Positions 27,162 to 35,187 of a DNA stretch of 64,000 nt are shown here, in pieces. The stretch's first letter is position 1. Each line of letters opens with the position of its first letter. The notes below the pieces were generated by a model. That model made no database searches and had not been told where the DNA came from. It was given only the letters and a program-made list of their open reading frames with translations. The position numbers and the translations under genes were made by a program. Source of the stretch: Streptomyces sannanensis (GTDB lineage Bacteria > Actinomycetota > Actinomycetes > Streptomycetales > Streptomycetaceae); the NCBI RefSeq assembly GCF_039536205.1, contig NZ_BAAAYL010000001.1, positions 3,100,001 to 3,164,000 on the forward strand, read 5' to 3'.

Positions 27162-28016
27162 ATGCCACTCGTCAGCACCGGTGAACTCGTCACCAAGGCC
27201 AGGGCGAAGGGGCGGGGCATCGCCGCCTTCAACGTCATCACCCTGGAGCACGCCGAGGCCATCGCGCTCGGCGCGGAGAGAGCGGGATCGCCTGCGATCC
27301 TCCAGATATCCGAGAACGCCGTGAAGTTCCACGGCGGCAGGCTGTCCGCGGTCGCCGCCGCCGCGGCCGCCGTCGCCCGCGCCTCTTCCGTGCCGCTGTC
27401 GCTGCACCTCGACCATGTCGAGTCCGTGGAGCTGCTGAGGGCGGCCCACCCGGAGGGCTTCAGCTCGGTGATGTTCGACGCCTCGAAGCTGTCGTACGCC
27501 GACAACGTCAAGGCCACCGCCGAGGCCGTGCGCTGGGCGCACGAGCGGGACATCTGGATCGAGGCCGAGCTGGGCAAGGTCGGCGGCAAGGAGGGCGAGC
27601 CGCCGCTCGACGCGCACGCGCCGGGCGTGCGTACGGACCCGGCGGAGGCCGCCGCCTACGTACGGGACACGGGTGTGGACGCGCTGGCCGTCGCGGTCGG
27701 CTCCTCGCACGCGATGACCGAGCGCACCGCCGTCCTGGACCACACCCTGATCGCCGCCCTGCGCGACGCCGTGCCGGTGCCGCTGGTGCTGCACGGCTCC
27801 TCGGGCGTCCCGGACGAGGAGATCCGCCGCGCGGTCGCCTCCGGCATGGTGAAGATCAACGTCGGTACGGCCCTGAGCACCGCCTTCACGGGCGCGGTCC
27901 GCGGCTATCTGGAGGCCGCCCACCCGACCGTCGTAGACCCCCGGAAATACCTCGCCCCGGCCCGCGAGGCGATGGCCGGGACGGTGGAGCGCTTCCTGGG
28001 AGTGCTCAGGGCTTGA
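27162..28016 (+). CDS. Class II (zinc) ketose-bisphosphate aldolase
   Basis: The 284-residue enzyme splits fructose- or tagatose-1,6-bisphosphate into DHAP and glyceraldehyde 3-phosphate. Motifs are AFNVITLEHAEA (residues 22-33), SLHLDHVES (catalytic-region Asp and zinc His, about 83-91), IEAELGKVGGKEGE (134-147), VGSSHAM (zinc His), VLHGSSGVPDEEI (zinc His) and KINVGTALSTAF. The shorter length and lack of the class IIA inserts favour the GatY/KbaY-like class IIB group. It lies downstream of the PfkB kinase and ends overlapping the stop of the convergent gene by 11 bp. Confidence 0.88.
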   Translation: MPLVSTGELVTKARAKGRGIAAFNVITLEHAEAIALGAERAGSPAILQISENAVKFHGGRLSAVAAAAAAVARASSVPLSLHLDHVESVELLRAAHPEGFSSVMFDASKLSYADNVKATAEAVRWAHERDIWIEAELGKVGGKEGEPPLDAHAPGVRTDPAEAAAYVRDTGVDALAVAVGSSHAMTERTAVLDHTLIAALRDAVPVPLVLHGSSGVPDEEIRRAVASGMVKINVGTALSTAFTGAVRGYLEAAHPTVVDPRKYLAPAREAMAGTVERFLGVLRA

Positions 28017-28995
28017 CCTCGCCCTTCTTCAGGGAGAGCTGGTCGAGGGCGACCTCGCACTGGTCGCCCGGCTCGCAGGAGAGCTTGAACGTGTTCGGGC
28101 CCTTGGCAAGGGTCACGTACGAGTAGGTGTAGGTCCAGCCCTTGTCCCAGGCGCCATCCGCCGCCTGGGCGAAGTTGGACATGTTGACCTTGCGGGGCGG
28201 CTCGCCGTTCACCGTGATGTGGGTCTTGCCGTCCTTGCCGGGCACGCTGTAGTCGATGAAGAGCGTGTACTTGCCGGACTCCGGGATCTCCACGTTCCAG
28301 GTGGCCGCCGCTCCCGGCGTCGAGTTCAGCAGCACATACGCCCCGCTGGCCGACTTCGCGCCGGGGATGGTCTTGTCGGTGGTCGCGCCGCCGCTGAGCT
28401 GCAGCGTGGCCGCGTCGCCCTTGGGCAGTTCGGCGGGGGCGGAGGGCTGGGACTGGGTCGGCCCCGCGCTGGGCTCCTGGGACGGCTCGTCGCCGCCCGC
28501 CGGGCCGGCGGACGTGCCGGCCTGGTCCCTCTTGTCCTCGTCGCCGCCGCTGGTGGACAGCGCCACCCCGATGCCGATGACGACCGCGGCGACCACGGCG
28601 ACGGCGCCGATCAGCAGGCCCTTGGTGTTGGGACCGCGGCCACGCCCCCGGCCGCCCGCCTCCGGGACCGGCACCTGTCGGGTGGGGGCACCGCCAGGGT
28701 AGGTCTCGGGAGCCGCGTACTGGGGGTTCTGGCCGCCGTACGGCTGCTGTTGGGGCACCTGCGGCTGGCCGTACGGCTGTTGGCCGTACGGCTGCTGTCC
28801 GTACTGGTGCTGGCCGACCGTGCGCACCTGGTTGTACGAGGTCCTGGGTACACCGGGCTGCGCCGGGCGGGGGTAGCCGTACCCGCCGCTGCTCGGCGGG
28901 GCAGCGCCCGCCGCCTGCCCGTCCGCGTACAGATAGCCGAACGGGTCGTCGTCCTCGGGCGTCGCGCTCGCGCCGTTGTCGCCGGGCGTCGTCAT
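28006..28995 (-). CDS. Membrane-anchored protein with C-terminal carbohydrate-binding-like (CBM35-type) domain
   Basis: The 329-residue protein is started at MTTPGD (28995). Residues 1-130 are a low-complexity Gln/Tyr/Pro/Gly region with repeated QPYGQ units, followed by a Gly/Arg patch and one TM helix (LLIGAVAVVAAVVIGIGVAL, about 138-157). A Ser/Pro/Thr-rich linker (160-205) leads to a beta-sandwich ending AKGPNTFKLSCEPGDQCEVA with the usual DQLSL close of CBM6/CBM35-like domains. So it is probably a type II membrane protein with an outside binding domain. Ligand unknown. Confidence 0.75.
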   Translation of the reverse strand: MTTPGDNGASATPEDDDPFGYLYADGQAAGAAPPSSGGYGYPRPAQPGVPRTSYNQVRTVGQHQYGQQPYGQQPYGQPQVPQQQPYGGQNPQYAAPETYPGGAPTRQVPVPEAGGRGRGRGPNTKGLLIGAVAVVAAVVIGIGVALSTSGGDEDKRDQAGTSAGPAGGDEPSQEPSAGPTQSQPSAPAELPKGDAATLQLSGGATTDKTIPGAKSASGAYVLLNSTPGAAATWNVEIPESGKYTLFIDYSVPGKDGKTHITVNGEPPRKVNMSNFAQAADGAWDKGWTYTYSYVTLAKGPNTFKLSCEPGDQCEVALDQLSLKKGEVKP

Positions 28996-29059
28996 CCCCA
29001 GGTCACTCCTCACCATCCATGTCGCCGACCCGGCGAGCCTACCTTGAACGGTGGTACAT

Positions 29060-30700
29060 CTAACCGGCACGCCGCTGCATCTTGGAGCGCGACCGCTTCT
29101 CGACGTACATCCGCTGATCGGCCGACTGCAGCACGTTCTCGACGGACATGCCGCACTCCGCCCAGCCGATGCCGAAGCTGGCGCCGACCCGGACCGAACG
29201 CCCGTCGACCCTTATGGGCGGGATGATCGCGTTCCGCAGCCGTACGGCCAGGTCGGCGGCGTCGGCCGCGCCGAGACCGTCCGCGAGCACGACGAACTCG
29301 TCGCCGCCGAGCCGGGCCACGGTGTCCCCGTCCCGGACGCCGGCGGTGAGCCGGCGCGCGACCTCGATCAGTACGGCGTCGCCGGTGTTGTGCCCGAACC
29401 GGTCGTTGATCGACTTGAAGCCGTCCAGGTCGCAGAAGAGCACGGCGAGACCCTTGGGGCCCTCGTCCTCGTTCTCGTTCTCGTCCGGCGGGGCGACGGC
29501 GTGCACATGATGGTGGTCGTAGGTGTCCGCTCCGGGCACCGAGTCGAAGCCGAAGCCATGGCCGTGGCCCGCGTACGCCGCGTCCAGGGCCTCCGCCGCG
29601 GTCGCCCGCACGGCGTGCGGACGCTCGCACAGCCGGGCACCGATCCGGGCGCGCAGCTCGGCGCTGTTGGGCAGACCGGTGAGGGAGTCGTGCGAGGCCC
29701 GGTGGGCGAGCTGGAGCTCGTGCCGTTTGCGTTCCTCGATGTCCTCGACGTGCGTGAGCAGGAACCGGGGCCCGTCCGCGGCGTCCGCGACGACGGAGTT
29801 GCGCAGCGACACCCAGACGTACGTGCCGTCGCGCCGCGCCAGCCGCAGCTCGGCCCGGCCGCCCTCGGCGGAGGTACGCAGCAGGGTGCCTATGTCCTCG
29901 GGGTGGACGAGGTCGGCGAAGGAGTAGCGCCGCATCACCGCACTGGGCCGGTCCAGCAGCCGGCACAGCGCGTCATTGGTTCTGAGCAGCCGCCCGTGCT
30001 GGTCGCCGCCCATCTCGGCGATCGCCATACCGCTCGGGGCGTACTCGAACGCCTGGCGGAAGGACTCCTCACTGGCCCGCAGCGCCTGCTGCTCGCGCTC
30101 CAGCCGAACGAGGGCGCGTTGCATATTTGCTCGAAGGCGGGCGTTGCTGATCGCAATCGCCGACTGGGAGGCGTACATCTGCAGCGCCTCCCGGCCCCAC
30201 GCCCCGGGGAGCCGGCCGTTCCGCGGACGGTCCACGGAGATGACGCCCAGCAGCTCACGGCCGCCGCCCGAGGCGTACATGGGGGCGTAGAGGCGGTCCG
30301 CGGGGTGCCACTCGTCCTCGAAGCGCGGATCCGGACCGTCGATGAACCACTGCGGCACGTCGTCGCCGTCCAGCACCCAGCCCTCGGTGTGCGGGATGAA
30401 GCGCAGCTCGCCCCAGGCCTCGCCCATGGTCAGCCGGCGCTCCCAGGAGGCACGGGAGCCGGCCCGGCCCGTGATGAGGGCCTCCGCGGCGGAATCACCG
30501 GCGAAAGAGGCGACGACGAGGTCGCCGTCGGGGCGTACGAGGTTCACGCAGGCCAGCTCGTACCCGAGCCCGGCGACGATGCCGTCGGCAACGGTCTTCA
30601 GCGTGTCCGCCAGGCTGCGGGCCGTGTTCAGCTCCGCGACCGCCTGATGCAGCTGCCGCAGAGTCGCAAGACGGACGTACGGCTCCGACTCGGTCTCCAT
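29060..30700 (-). CDS. cdgB: GAF-PAS-GGDEF diguanylate cyclase, CdgB type
   Basis: The 546-residue protein would make the second messenger cyclic di-GMP. It has an N-terminal GAF domain (about 10-195), a PAS/PAC pair (about 205-335, ESFRQAFEYAPSGMAIAEMG, then RRDGTYVWVSLRN) and a C-terminal GGDEF domain with intact active site LGGDEF and an inhibitory RDGD site five residues before it. A His/Glu-rich insert (DHHHVHAV) interrupts the GGDEF domain. The domain order is that of CdgB, a BldD-controlled cyclase affecting development in streptomycetes. A BldD-like palindrome lies upstream. Confidence 0.9.
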   Translation of the reverse strand: METESEPYVRLATLRQLHQAVAELNTARSLADTLKTVADGIVAGLGYELACVNLVRPDGDLVVASFAGDSAAEALITGRAGSRASWERRLTMGEAWGELRFIPHTEGWVLDGDDVPQWFIDGPDPRFEDEWHPADRLYAPMYASGGGRELLGVISVDRPRNGRLPGAWGREALQMYASQSAIAISNARLRANMQRALVRLEREQQALRASEESFRQAFEYAPSGMAIAEMGGDQHGRLLRTNDALCRLLDRPSAVMRRYSFADLVHPEDIGTLLRTSAEGGRAELRLARRDGTYVWVSLRNSVVADAADGPRFLLTHVEDIEERKRHELQLAHRASHDSLTGLPNSAELRARIGARLCERPHAVRATAAEALDAAYAGHGHGFGFDSVPGADTYDHHHVHAVAPPDENENEDEGPKGLAVLFCDLDGFKSINDRFGHNTGDAVLIEVARRLTAGVRDGDTVARLGGDEFVVLADGLGAADAADLAVRLRNAIIPPIRVDGRSVRVGASFGIGWAECGMSVENVLQSADQRMYVEKRSRSKMQRRAG

Positions 30701-30829
30701 CGCTCGCTCTCCCCGAGACCCTCGACAGCAACTCCAGGTGTGTCATCGGCACGCTTGCTGCAATGTCCCGGCCACTGAATCACAGCGAGCTGTGCAGCCG
30801 GTACACAGGGTCAGCAATTACTGAACTCT

Positions 30830-30843
30830 GTGACTCAAGTCAC
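30830..30843. promoter_or_regulatory. Perfect palindrome upstream of cdgB, BldD-site-like
   Basis: GTGAC-TCAA-GTCAC is a perfect inverted repeat 130 bp before cdgB, resembling the pseudo-palindromic BldD box. It lies between two divergent genes, so it could serve either. Confidence 0.5.
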
Positions 30844-30992
30844 AAGGGATGACGGCGGGTCGGATGAGTCCGCCGGGAGCGCTCCTTCGCTTCCCTGAAG
30901 CAAACCCGGGCCGGCTCGGGCGTCGGTCCTAGGACCTGACTGGTCCCCAGGGCCGATGCGGAGCCACCCGGGCCGGGGCTAGCGTTCCGTTT

Positions 30993-31547
30993 GTGCTGCA
31001 GAAGACCCCCGCCCCCCGCTCCGAGCCGATCCCTCATGCTGAGGGGGTGAGCGACGACGAGTTCCGTGCCGCCATGTCCCGACTGGCCGCAGGCGTGGTA
31101 CTGGTGACCGCCCGCGACCCCGACTACGGTCCGCGCGGCGAGGACGTGGGCATGACGGCGACCGCGTTCATGTCCGTCTCACTGGACCCGCCGCTCGTGC
31201 TCGTCAGCCTGCGGAACGGCTCCCGCATGGACGACCTGCTGGCCGAGCAGCCCCTCTGGGCCGCGTCCATGCTCGCCGAGAGCCAGCGGCACATCGCGGG
31301 CAGATTCGCCATGAAGGGCCGGATCAGCGACCGGCTGCTGTTCGACGACATCCCTTACACGCGGGGCGAGATCAGCGGAGCGCCGCTGGTCGGCGGAGCT
31401 CTGGCGGTCGTGGAATGCCGCACCGAACAGCGCGTCGTGGCCGGCGACCACACGCTGGTGATCGCCCGCGTGCTGAGTGTGGGCCTCCCGTCGGCGGAGG
31501 GCGGCCCCCTGACGTACTTCCGCGGCCGCTACCGTCGCCTCGCGTAG
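30993..31547 (+). CDS. Flavin reductase-like FMN-binding protein
   Basis: The 184-residue protein is a flavin-reductase-like split barrel: FRAAMSRLAAGVVLVTARDP, then GMTATAFMSVSLDPPLVLVS (about 52-71, the FMN-contacting strand) and a C-terminal GGPLTYFRGRYRRL. Such proteins reduce free flavin with NAD(P)H for a partner oxygenase. No oxygenase is adjacent. The GTG has no ribosome site but TAGCGT lies about 12 bp upstream, so the mRNA may be leaderless. It is divergent from cdgB. Confidence 0.88.
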   Translation: MLQKTPAPRSEPIPHAEGVSDDEFRAAMSRLAAGVVLVTARDPDYGPRGEDVGMTATAFMSVSLDPPLVLVSLRNGSRMDDLLAEQPLWAASMLAESQRHIAGRFAMKGRISDRLLFDDIPYTRGEISGAPLVGGALAVVECRTEQRVVAGDHTLVIARVLSVGLPSAEGGPLTYFRGRYRRLA

Positions 31548-31916
31548 CTCGCGTAGCTCGCGTGTTGCGGCTCGGTGTTGCCGTCCACCGCGGGGTGGGC
31601 CCGGGTGTCCGTCCTCAACGCCGGACGGGCTGTGGGGTTGCTGCCGGGTGCCGCTCCGCGTTGCCGGGTGCGCTGGGGTTGCTGCCGGCTGCCGGGTGCC
31701 GCTCCGGGGATACCGTCCGGGCCGGGCATGATTTACGCCGCGCGATCTCGTGGTCCAAAGAGTTGACCGGCAGGTTCGCGCGTCACACATCACGTTTTAC
31801 GGCCCGGCCGGCACCCCCTGCACGGCCCCCTTCACACGCCGCGGGCGTGGGCAGCCACTTCCGCACCGTCCTGGGGGCACCTCCCAGGCCAACCCCGTGG
31901 TGGACGGCAACCCCGA
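31548..31916. other. Repeat-derived gene-free stretch
   Basis: No gene is seen. The stretch begins with a TAGCTCGCG duplication at the flavin reductase stop, then GTCCTCAACGCCGGACGGG (common intergenic repeat) and several GGTTGCTGCCGG-type units, and ends with the third copy of the otsB-flanking repeat. Confidence 0.6.
31701..31850 (+). repeat. Third, diverged copy of the otsB-flanking repeat
   Basis: About 150 bp align with 21816-21966. The outer parts (GGGCATGATTTACGCCGCGC and CGCGCGTCACACATCACG) are kept, while the centre differs (AAAGAGTTGACCGG instead of GTATTGATCATCCGG). Confidence 0.85.
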
Positions 31917-32342
31917 TCAGGACCAGTCGCCGCCGCGGCCGCGCTTCGTCTCGCTGCGGCGTTTCTTCTCGCGGAGGCGCCGTTCGTTGATGCCGCGCGG
32001 GATCTTCGTCGGGCGGCGCGCCTTCGGCGGCGGCGCCGTCGCCTCCGCGAGGAGCGCGGCCAGGCGGACCGCGGCCGCCTCGCGGTTGCGCCACTGGGAG
32101 CGGTGCTCGGAGGCCCGTACGGAGAGCACTCCGTCCACCAGGCGGCCGGCCAGGCGCTGGAGGGCGCGGTCCTTCCACACCGGGGGGAGCGCCTCTGTTT
32201 TCGCGAGGTCGAAGCGGAGCTCGACCTGGGAGTCGCTGGTGTTGACGTGCTGTCCGCCCGGACCGGACGAACGGGAGAAACGCCACATCAGCTCGGCCTC
32301 CGGCAGGGAGACGGAACCGCGGATGATGTAGGGCCCGGACAT
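31917..32342 (-). CDS. arfB: Ribosome-rescue peptidyl-tRNA hydrolase, ArfB type
   Basis: ArfB frees ribosomes stalled at the end of broken mRNAs. The 141-residue protein has the catalytic GGQ in [21 protein letters not shown] split over residues 23-44, lacks the stop-codon-reading domains of release factors, and ends in a highly basic tail ([20 protein letters not shown]) that enters the empty mRNA channel. MSGPYI at 32342 is the preferred start; an ATG nine bases earlier is possible. It is divergent from terD. Confidence 0.9.
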   Translation of the reverse strand: MSGPYIIRGSVSLPEAELMWRFSRSSGPGGQHVNTSDSQVELRFDLAKTEALPPVWKDRALQRLAGRLVDGVLSVRASEHRSQWRNREAAAVRLAALLAEATAPPPKARRPTKIPRGINERRLREKKRRSETKRGRGGDWS

Positions 32343-32483
32343 GACATCCATGGTCCCCCGTCGACGCGCATCGCGTCATGTGCTTTTCCTCGAGCGGAAC
32401 CTTGTGGTCCTATGCCCGCGTTAGGACTGGTGACGGTAGCTTCGGCACGTAGTCCGAAGCAGACACTAGGAAAGGGACTTCCC

Positions 32484-33059
32484 ATGGCTGTAAGCCTGTC
32501 CAAGGGCGGCAACGTCTCCCTCACCAAGGAGGCCCCGGGCCTGACCGCCGTCACGGTGGGCCTCGGCTGGGACGTCCGTACCACCACCGGCACCGACTTC
32601 GACCTCGACGCCTCCGCGATCGCGGTCAACGCCATGGGCAAGGTCGTGTCCGACGGTCACTTCGTCTTCTTCAACAACAAGTCGACGCCGGACCAGTCCA
32701 TCGTCCACACGGGTGACAACCGCACGGGCGAGGGCGGCGGCGACGACGAGCAGATCAACGTCAACCTGTCGGCCCTGACCCCCGACGTCGAGAAGATCGT
32801 CTTCCCGGTCTCCATCTACGACGCCGAGAACCGCAGCCAGAACTTCGGCCAGGTCCGCAACGCGTACATCCGCGTCGTCAACCAGGCCGGCGGCTCCGAG
32901 ATCGCCCGCTACGACCTGAGCGAGGACGCCGCCACCGAGACCGCCATGGTCTTCGGCGAGCTGTACCGCAACGGCGCCGAGTGGAAGTTCCGCGCGGTCG
33001 GCCAGGGCTACGCCTCGGGCCTGGTCGGCATCGCCCAGGACTTCGGCGTCAACGTCTGA
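32484..33059 (+). CDS. terD: TerD-family stress protein
   Basis: The 191-residue protein belongs to the TerD/TerE family, calcium-binding beta-sandwich proteins linked to tellurite and general stress and, in streptomycetes, to development. The family signatures are [20 protein letters not shown] (residues 27-46) and the calcium-binding [28 protein letters not shown] lies just before the ATG and AAAGGGA further up serves as ribosome site. The gene is alone and ends in a strong hairpin. Confidence 0.95.
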   Translation: MAVSLSKGGNVSLTKEAPGLTAVTVGLGWDVRTTTGTDFDLDASAIAVNAMGKVVSDGHFVFFNNKSTPDQSIVHTGDNRTGEGGGDDEQINVNLSALTPDVEKIVFPVSIYDAENRSQNFGQVRNAYIRVVNQAGGSEIARYDLSEDAATETAMVFGELYRNGAEWKFRAVGQGYASGLVGIAQDFGVNV

Positions 33060-33075
33060 CGGCCGAACGCACAGG

Positions 33076-33101
33076 GAGCCCCCGGCAATCGCCGGGGGCT
33101 C
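33076..33101 (+). terminator. Hairpin terminator of terD
   Basis: GAGCCCCCGGC pairs perfectly with GCCGGGGGCTC around an AATC loop, 17 bp after the terD stop. Confidence 0.85.
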
Positions 33102-33144
33102 GTGCTGTCACAGGCACCGGCAATCGGTAGTTCGCCTGCTCGAA

Positions 33145-33339
33145 CTACCGGACGGCCTGCACAAACGCCTTCCAGGCGGTTGCCGGGAAGACCAGGACCG
33201 GACCTTCGGGGGTCTTGCTGTCGCGTACGGGGACGAGGCCGGGGAAGCCGTCGGCCACCTCGACGCACGAGCCCCCGTCCGGGTTGCTGTAACTGGACTT
33301 GCGCCACCGCGCGGCGGTCAGGTCGAGGGCGGTTCGCAT
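33145..33339 (-). CDS. DUF397 protein
   Basis: The 64-residue protein is a single DUF397 domain: RWRKSSYSNPDGGSCVEVAD, LVPVRDSKTPEGPVLVFPAT, AWKAFVQAVR. It starts at ATG 33339 behind GGAGGA and overlaps the end of the upstream HTH-DUF5753 gene by 22 bp. This is the second such pair in the window, in the normal single-domain form (compare the tandem copy at 12382). Confidence 0.92.
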   Translation of the reverse strand: MRTALDLTAARWRKSSYSNPDGGSCVEVADGFPGLVPVRDSKTPEGPVLVFPATAWKAFVQAVR

Positions 33340-34166
33340 GGTGCGTGGTCCTCCATCGCAGAACGGATCAGCGCCGCCGAGTCCCGGGGCCGCAGGGCGT
33401 ACGCCCTGAGCCGATCGTAAGCCCGCCACCGCCGGTCCACGTCCTCGTGATCCTCGATCACCACACCGGAGTTGCTGCCTTCCGAGTAGGCGATACGTGT
33501 GCCGTCGCGGAGGAGCAGCAAGTCCTGCGAGCCGCCGAGCAGGCCGTGCGGGCCGTGCGCGAAGGGCAGGATCTGGATCATCGTCGTCGCCGTGTCCATC
33601 AGCGACAGCAGCGCGGCGAGTTGCTCCCGCATCCCGGTGGGACCGCCGACGGGTCGCCGTATCACCGCCTCCTCCATGACGACGGACAGGCGGGGCGGCT
33701 GGTCACCGCGGAGTCGCTCCTGACGGCCGAGCCGGGCCGCGACCTTCTCCTCGATCACCTCGTGCGAGGCGTCCGGATCGCCCGCGCGCAGCAGGGCACG
33801 GGCGTAGGCCTCGGTCTGGAGAACGCCCGGGACCAGATGGCCCGCGTAGTGCCGGATGTCGACCGCCTCCGCCTCCAGGTCCATGTACCGCCGGTACTTG
33901 TCCGGGTGGGCCTCGCGCTTCGCCAGCGCGTAGAGGCGGACGAAGTGGCCGTCCGTGTCGAAGGCCGCGTCGAGCTTCGGCGAGAGATCGCGGGGCGTCA
34001 TCCGGTCCGCCGTCTCGATGTTGCCCAGGTAGGTCTTGCTGTAGTTCAGGACCTCGGCCAGGCGGGCCAGCGACATGCCGGCCGCCTCCCGGTGGCGGCG
34101 GAGCTCGGCGCCGTACAGGTGGCGGGCCGAGCGGTCGGGGGTCAGTTCGCGGGGACGTGCTGCCAT
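33318..34166 (-). CDS. XRE-family HTH regulator with DUF5753
   Basis: The 282-residue regulator has an N-terminal helix-turn-helix (LRRHREAAGMSLARLAEVLN, YSKTYLGNIETADR) and DUF5753 (HLVPGVLQTEAYARALL, QILPFAHGPHGLLGG). It starts at ATG 34166 behind GGAGGT. Paired with the overlapping DUF397 gene, it is the second member of this type in the window. It is divergent from the small gene at 34284. Target genes are unknown. Confidence 0.9.
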   Translation of the reverse strand: MAARPRELTPDRSARHLYGAELRRHREAAGMSLARLAEVLNYSKTYLGNIETADRMTPRDLSPKLDAAFDTDGHFVRLYALAKREAHPDKYRRYMDLEAEAVDIRHYAGHLVPGVLQTEAYARALLRAGDPDASHEVIEEKVAARLGRQERLRGDQPPRLSVVMEEAVIRRPVGGPTGMREQLAALLSLMDTATTMIQILPFAHGPHGLLGGSQDLLLLRDGTRIAYSEGSNSGVVIEDHEDVDRRWRAYDRLRAYALRPRDSAALIRSAMEDHAPCEPPST

Positions 34167-34283
34167 GCTGCCGAACCTCCATGTCCGCAAAGCGGGTTGG
34201 GGACGTGTCCCCACTACCCAGCGTAGATGGCGGAGCGCGACCATGTGCGTACGTAACGCAATCGGGTACGGGAGGTACGCGTG

Positions 34284-34526
34284 ATGACAAAGGGACACGA
34301 CCTCGCACAGGGATGGCGGCTGGACCGGATCCCCGGGAAGCGGGTGCGGCGCCTGGCGGACGACCGGGGGCTCGCCCTCCCGCTGTGGATCGTGTGCGAC
34401 GGCGAGCACCACGCCGACGCCCATCTGCGGATGAGCCTGACGGAGGCGGAGCAACTGCACGCCGAGCTGTGCCTCGCCCTCGGGGACGACGGCCCCCGGC
34501 AGACCCTGGCCTGCCGGCAGGACTAA
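34284..34526 (+). CDS. Small hypothetical protein (80 aa)
   Basis: The start is ATG 34284, 7 nt after GGAGGT. The product is soluble and acidic (GWRLDRIPGKRVRRLADDRG, LPLWIVCDGEHHADAHLRMS, LTEAEQLHAELCLAL). Proteins of this type sit beside HTH-DUF5753 genes in streptomycetes. The stop is followed directly, in the same frame, by a decayed acetyltransferase. Confidence 0.7.
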   Translation: MTKGHDLAQGWRLDRIPGKRVRRLADDRGLALPLWIVCDGEHHADAHLRMSLTEAEQLHAELCLALGDDGPRQTLACRQD

Positions 34527-35062
34527 TCTGCCGCGCACGCATCTGGAACCTCCGACTCGGCGAGCCCGGCCGGGGAGCTGCTCGCCGGGATCGCCGGGAT
34601 CCACGCCTCGAACCGGGAGTTCCGGCGCATCAGCGGCGACTTTCCGGATCCGGGCGACATCACGGTCAAGCAGGTGGCGGCGGAGCCGGCCCGTGAACCG
34701 GCCGCGCCGGGTGCCGAGGTGCTGCCGGCGCGGAGTGGCGGGGAGCTCGCGGGGATCGCGATCACGCTGGACCGGCATCCCGATCCTGCCGATCCGGACC
34801 CGTGGATCGGGCTGCTGATGATGGACGCGCGGTTGCACCGGTCGGGGTACGGGCGGCAGTTGGCGGGGCCGGTGGAGGGCCGCCTGCGGGCGGCGGGGCG
34901 CACTGCCGGAAGCAGGCCGTTCCGGACGGCAATCCGAAGGCGCTCGCCTTCTGGACCGAACTCGGCTATCGGGTCGTCGACCGGCGCAAAGACCGTCAAC
35001 TCGGACGGTCCTGCGCAGTGATGCGCAAAGAACTGCCAAATGAAGGGCAATTGACCGGATAA
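34527..35062 (+). pseudogene. Decayed GNAT-family acetyltransferase
   Basis: The N-terminal two thirds read in the frame of the preceding stop (GIHASNREFRRISGDFPDPG, GIAITLDRHPDPADPDPWIG, RLHRSGYGRQLAGPVEGRLR). A frameshift near 34890-34930 then moves the frame, and the C-terminus continues as NPKALAFWTELGYRVVDRRK DRQL up to the stop at 35062. No start codon or ribosome site precedes the first part. So both a lost start and a frameshift are present. The substrate of the intact relative is not known to me. Confidence 0.75.
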
Positions 35063-35187
35063 CGAACATTGGCATGCACCTTCCGGACAAGGGCTGGTCA
35101 AAAACTTGACCGGTCTCTGTCAATCGACGCTCAACTCCTGGCAGTCTCACGGCCACCCCTCACACCCTTGAGACCCAAGGAGACCGA

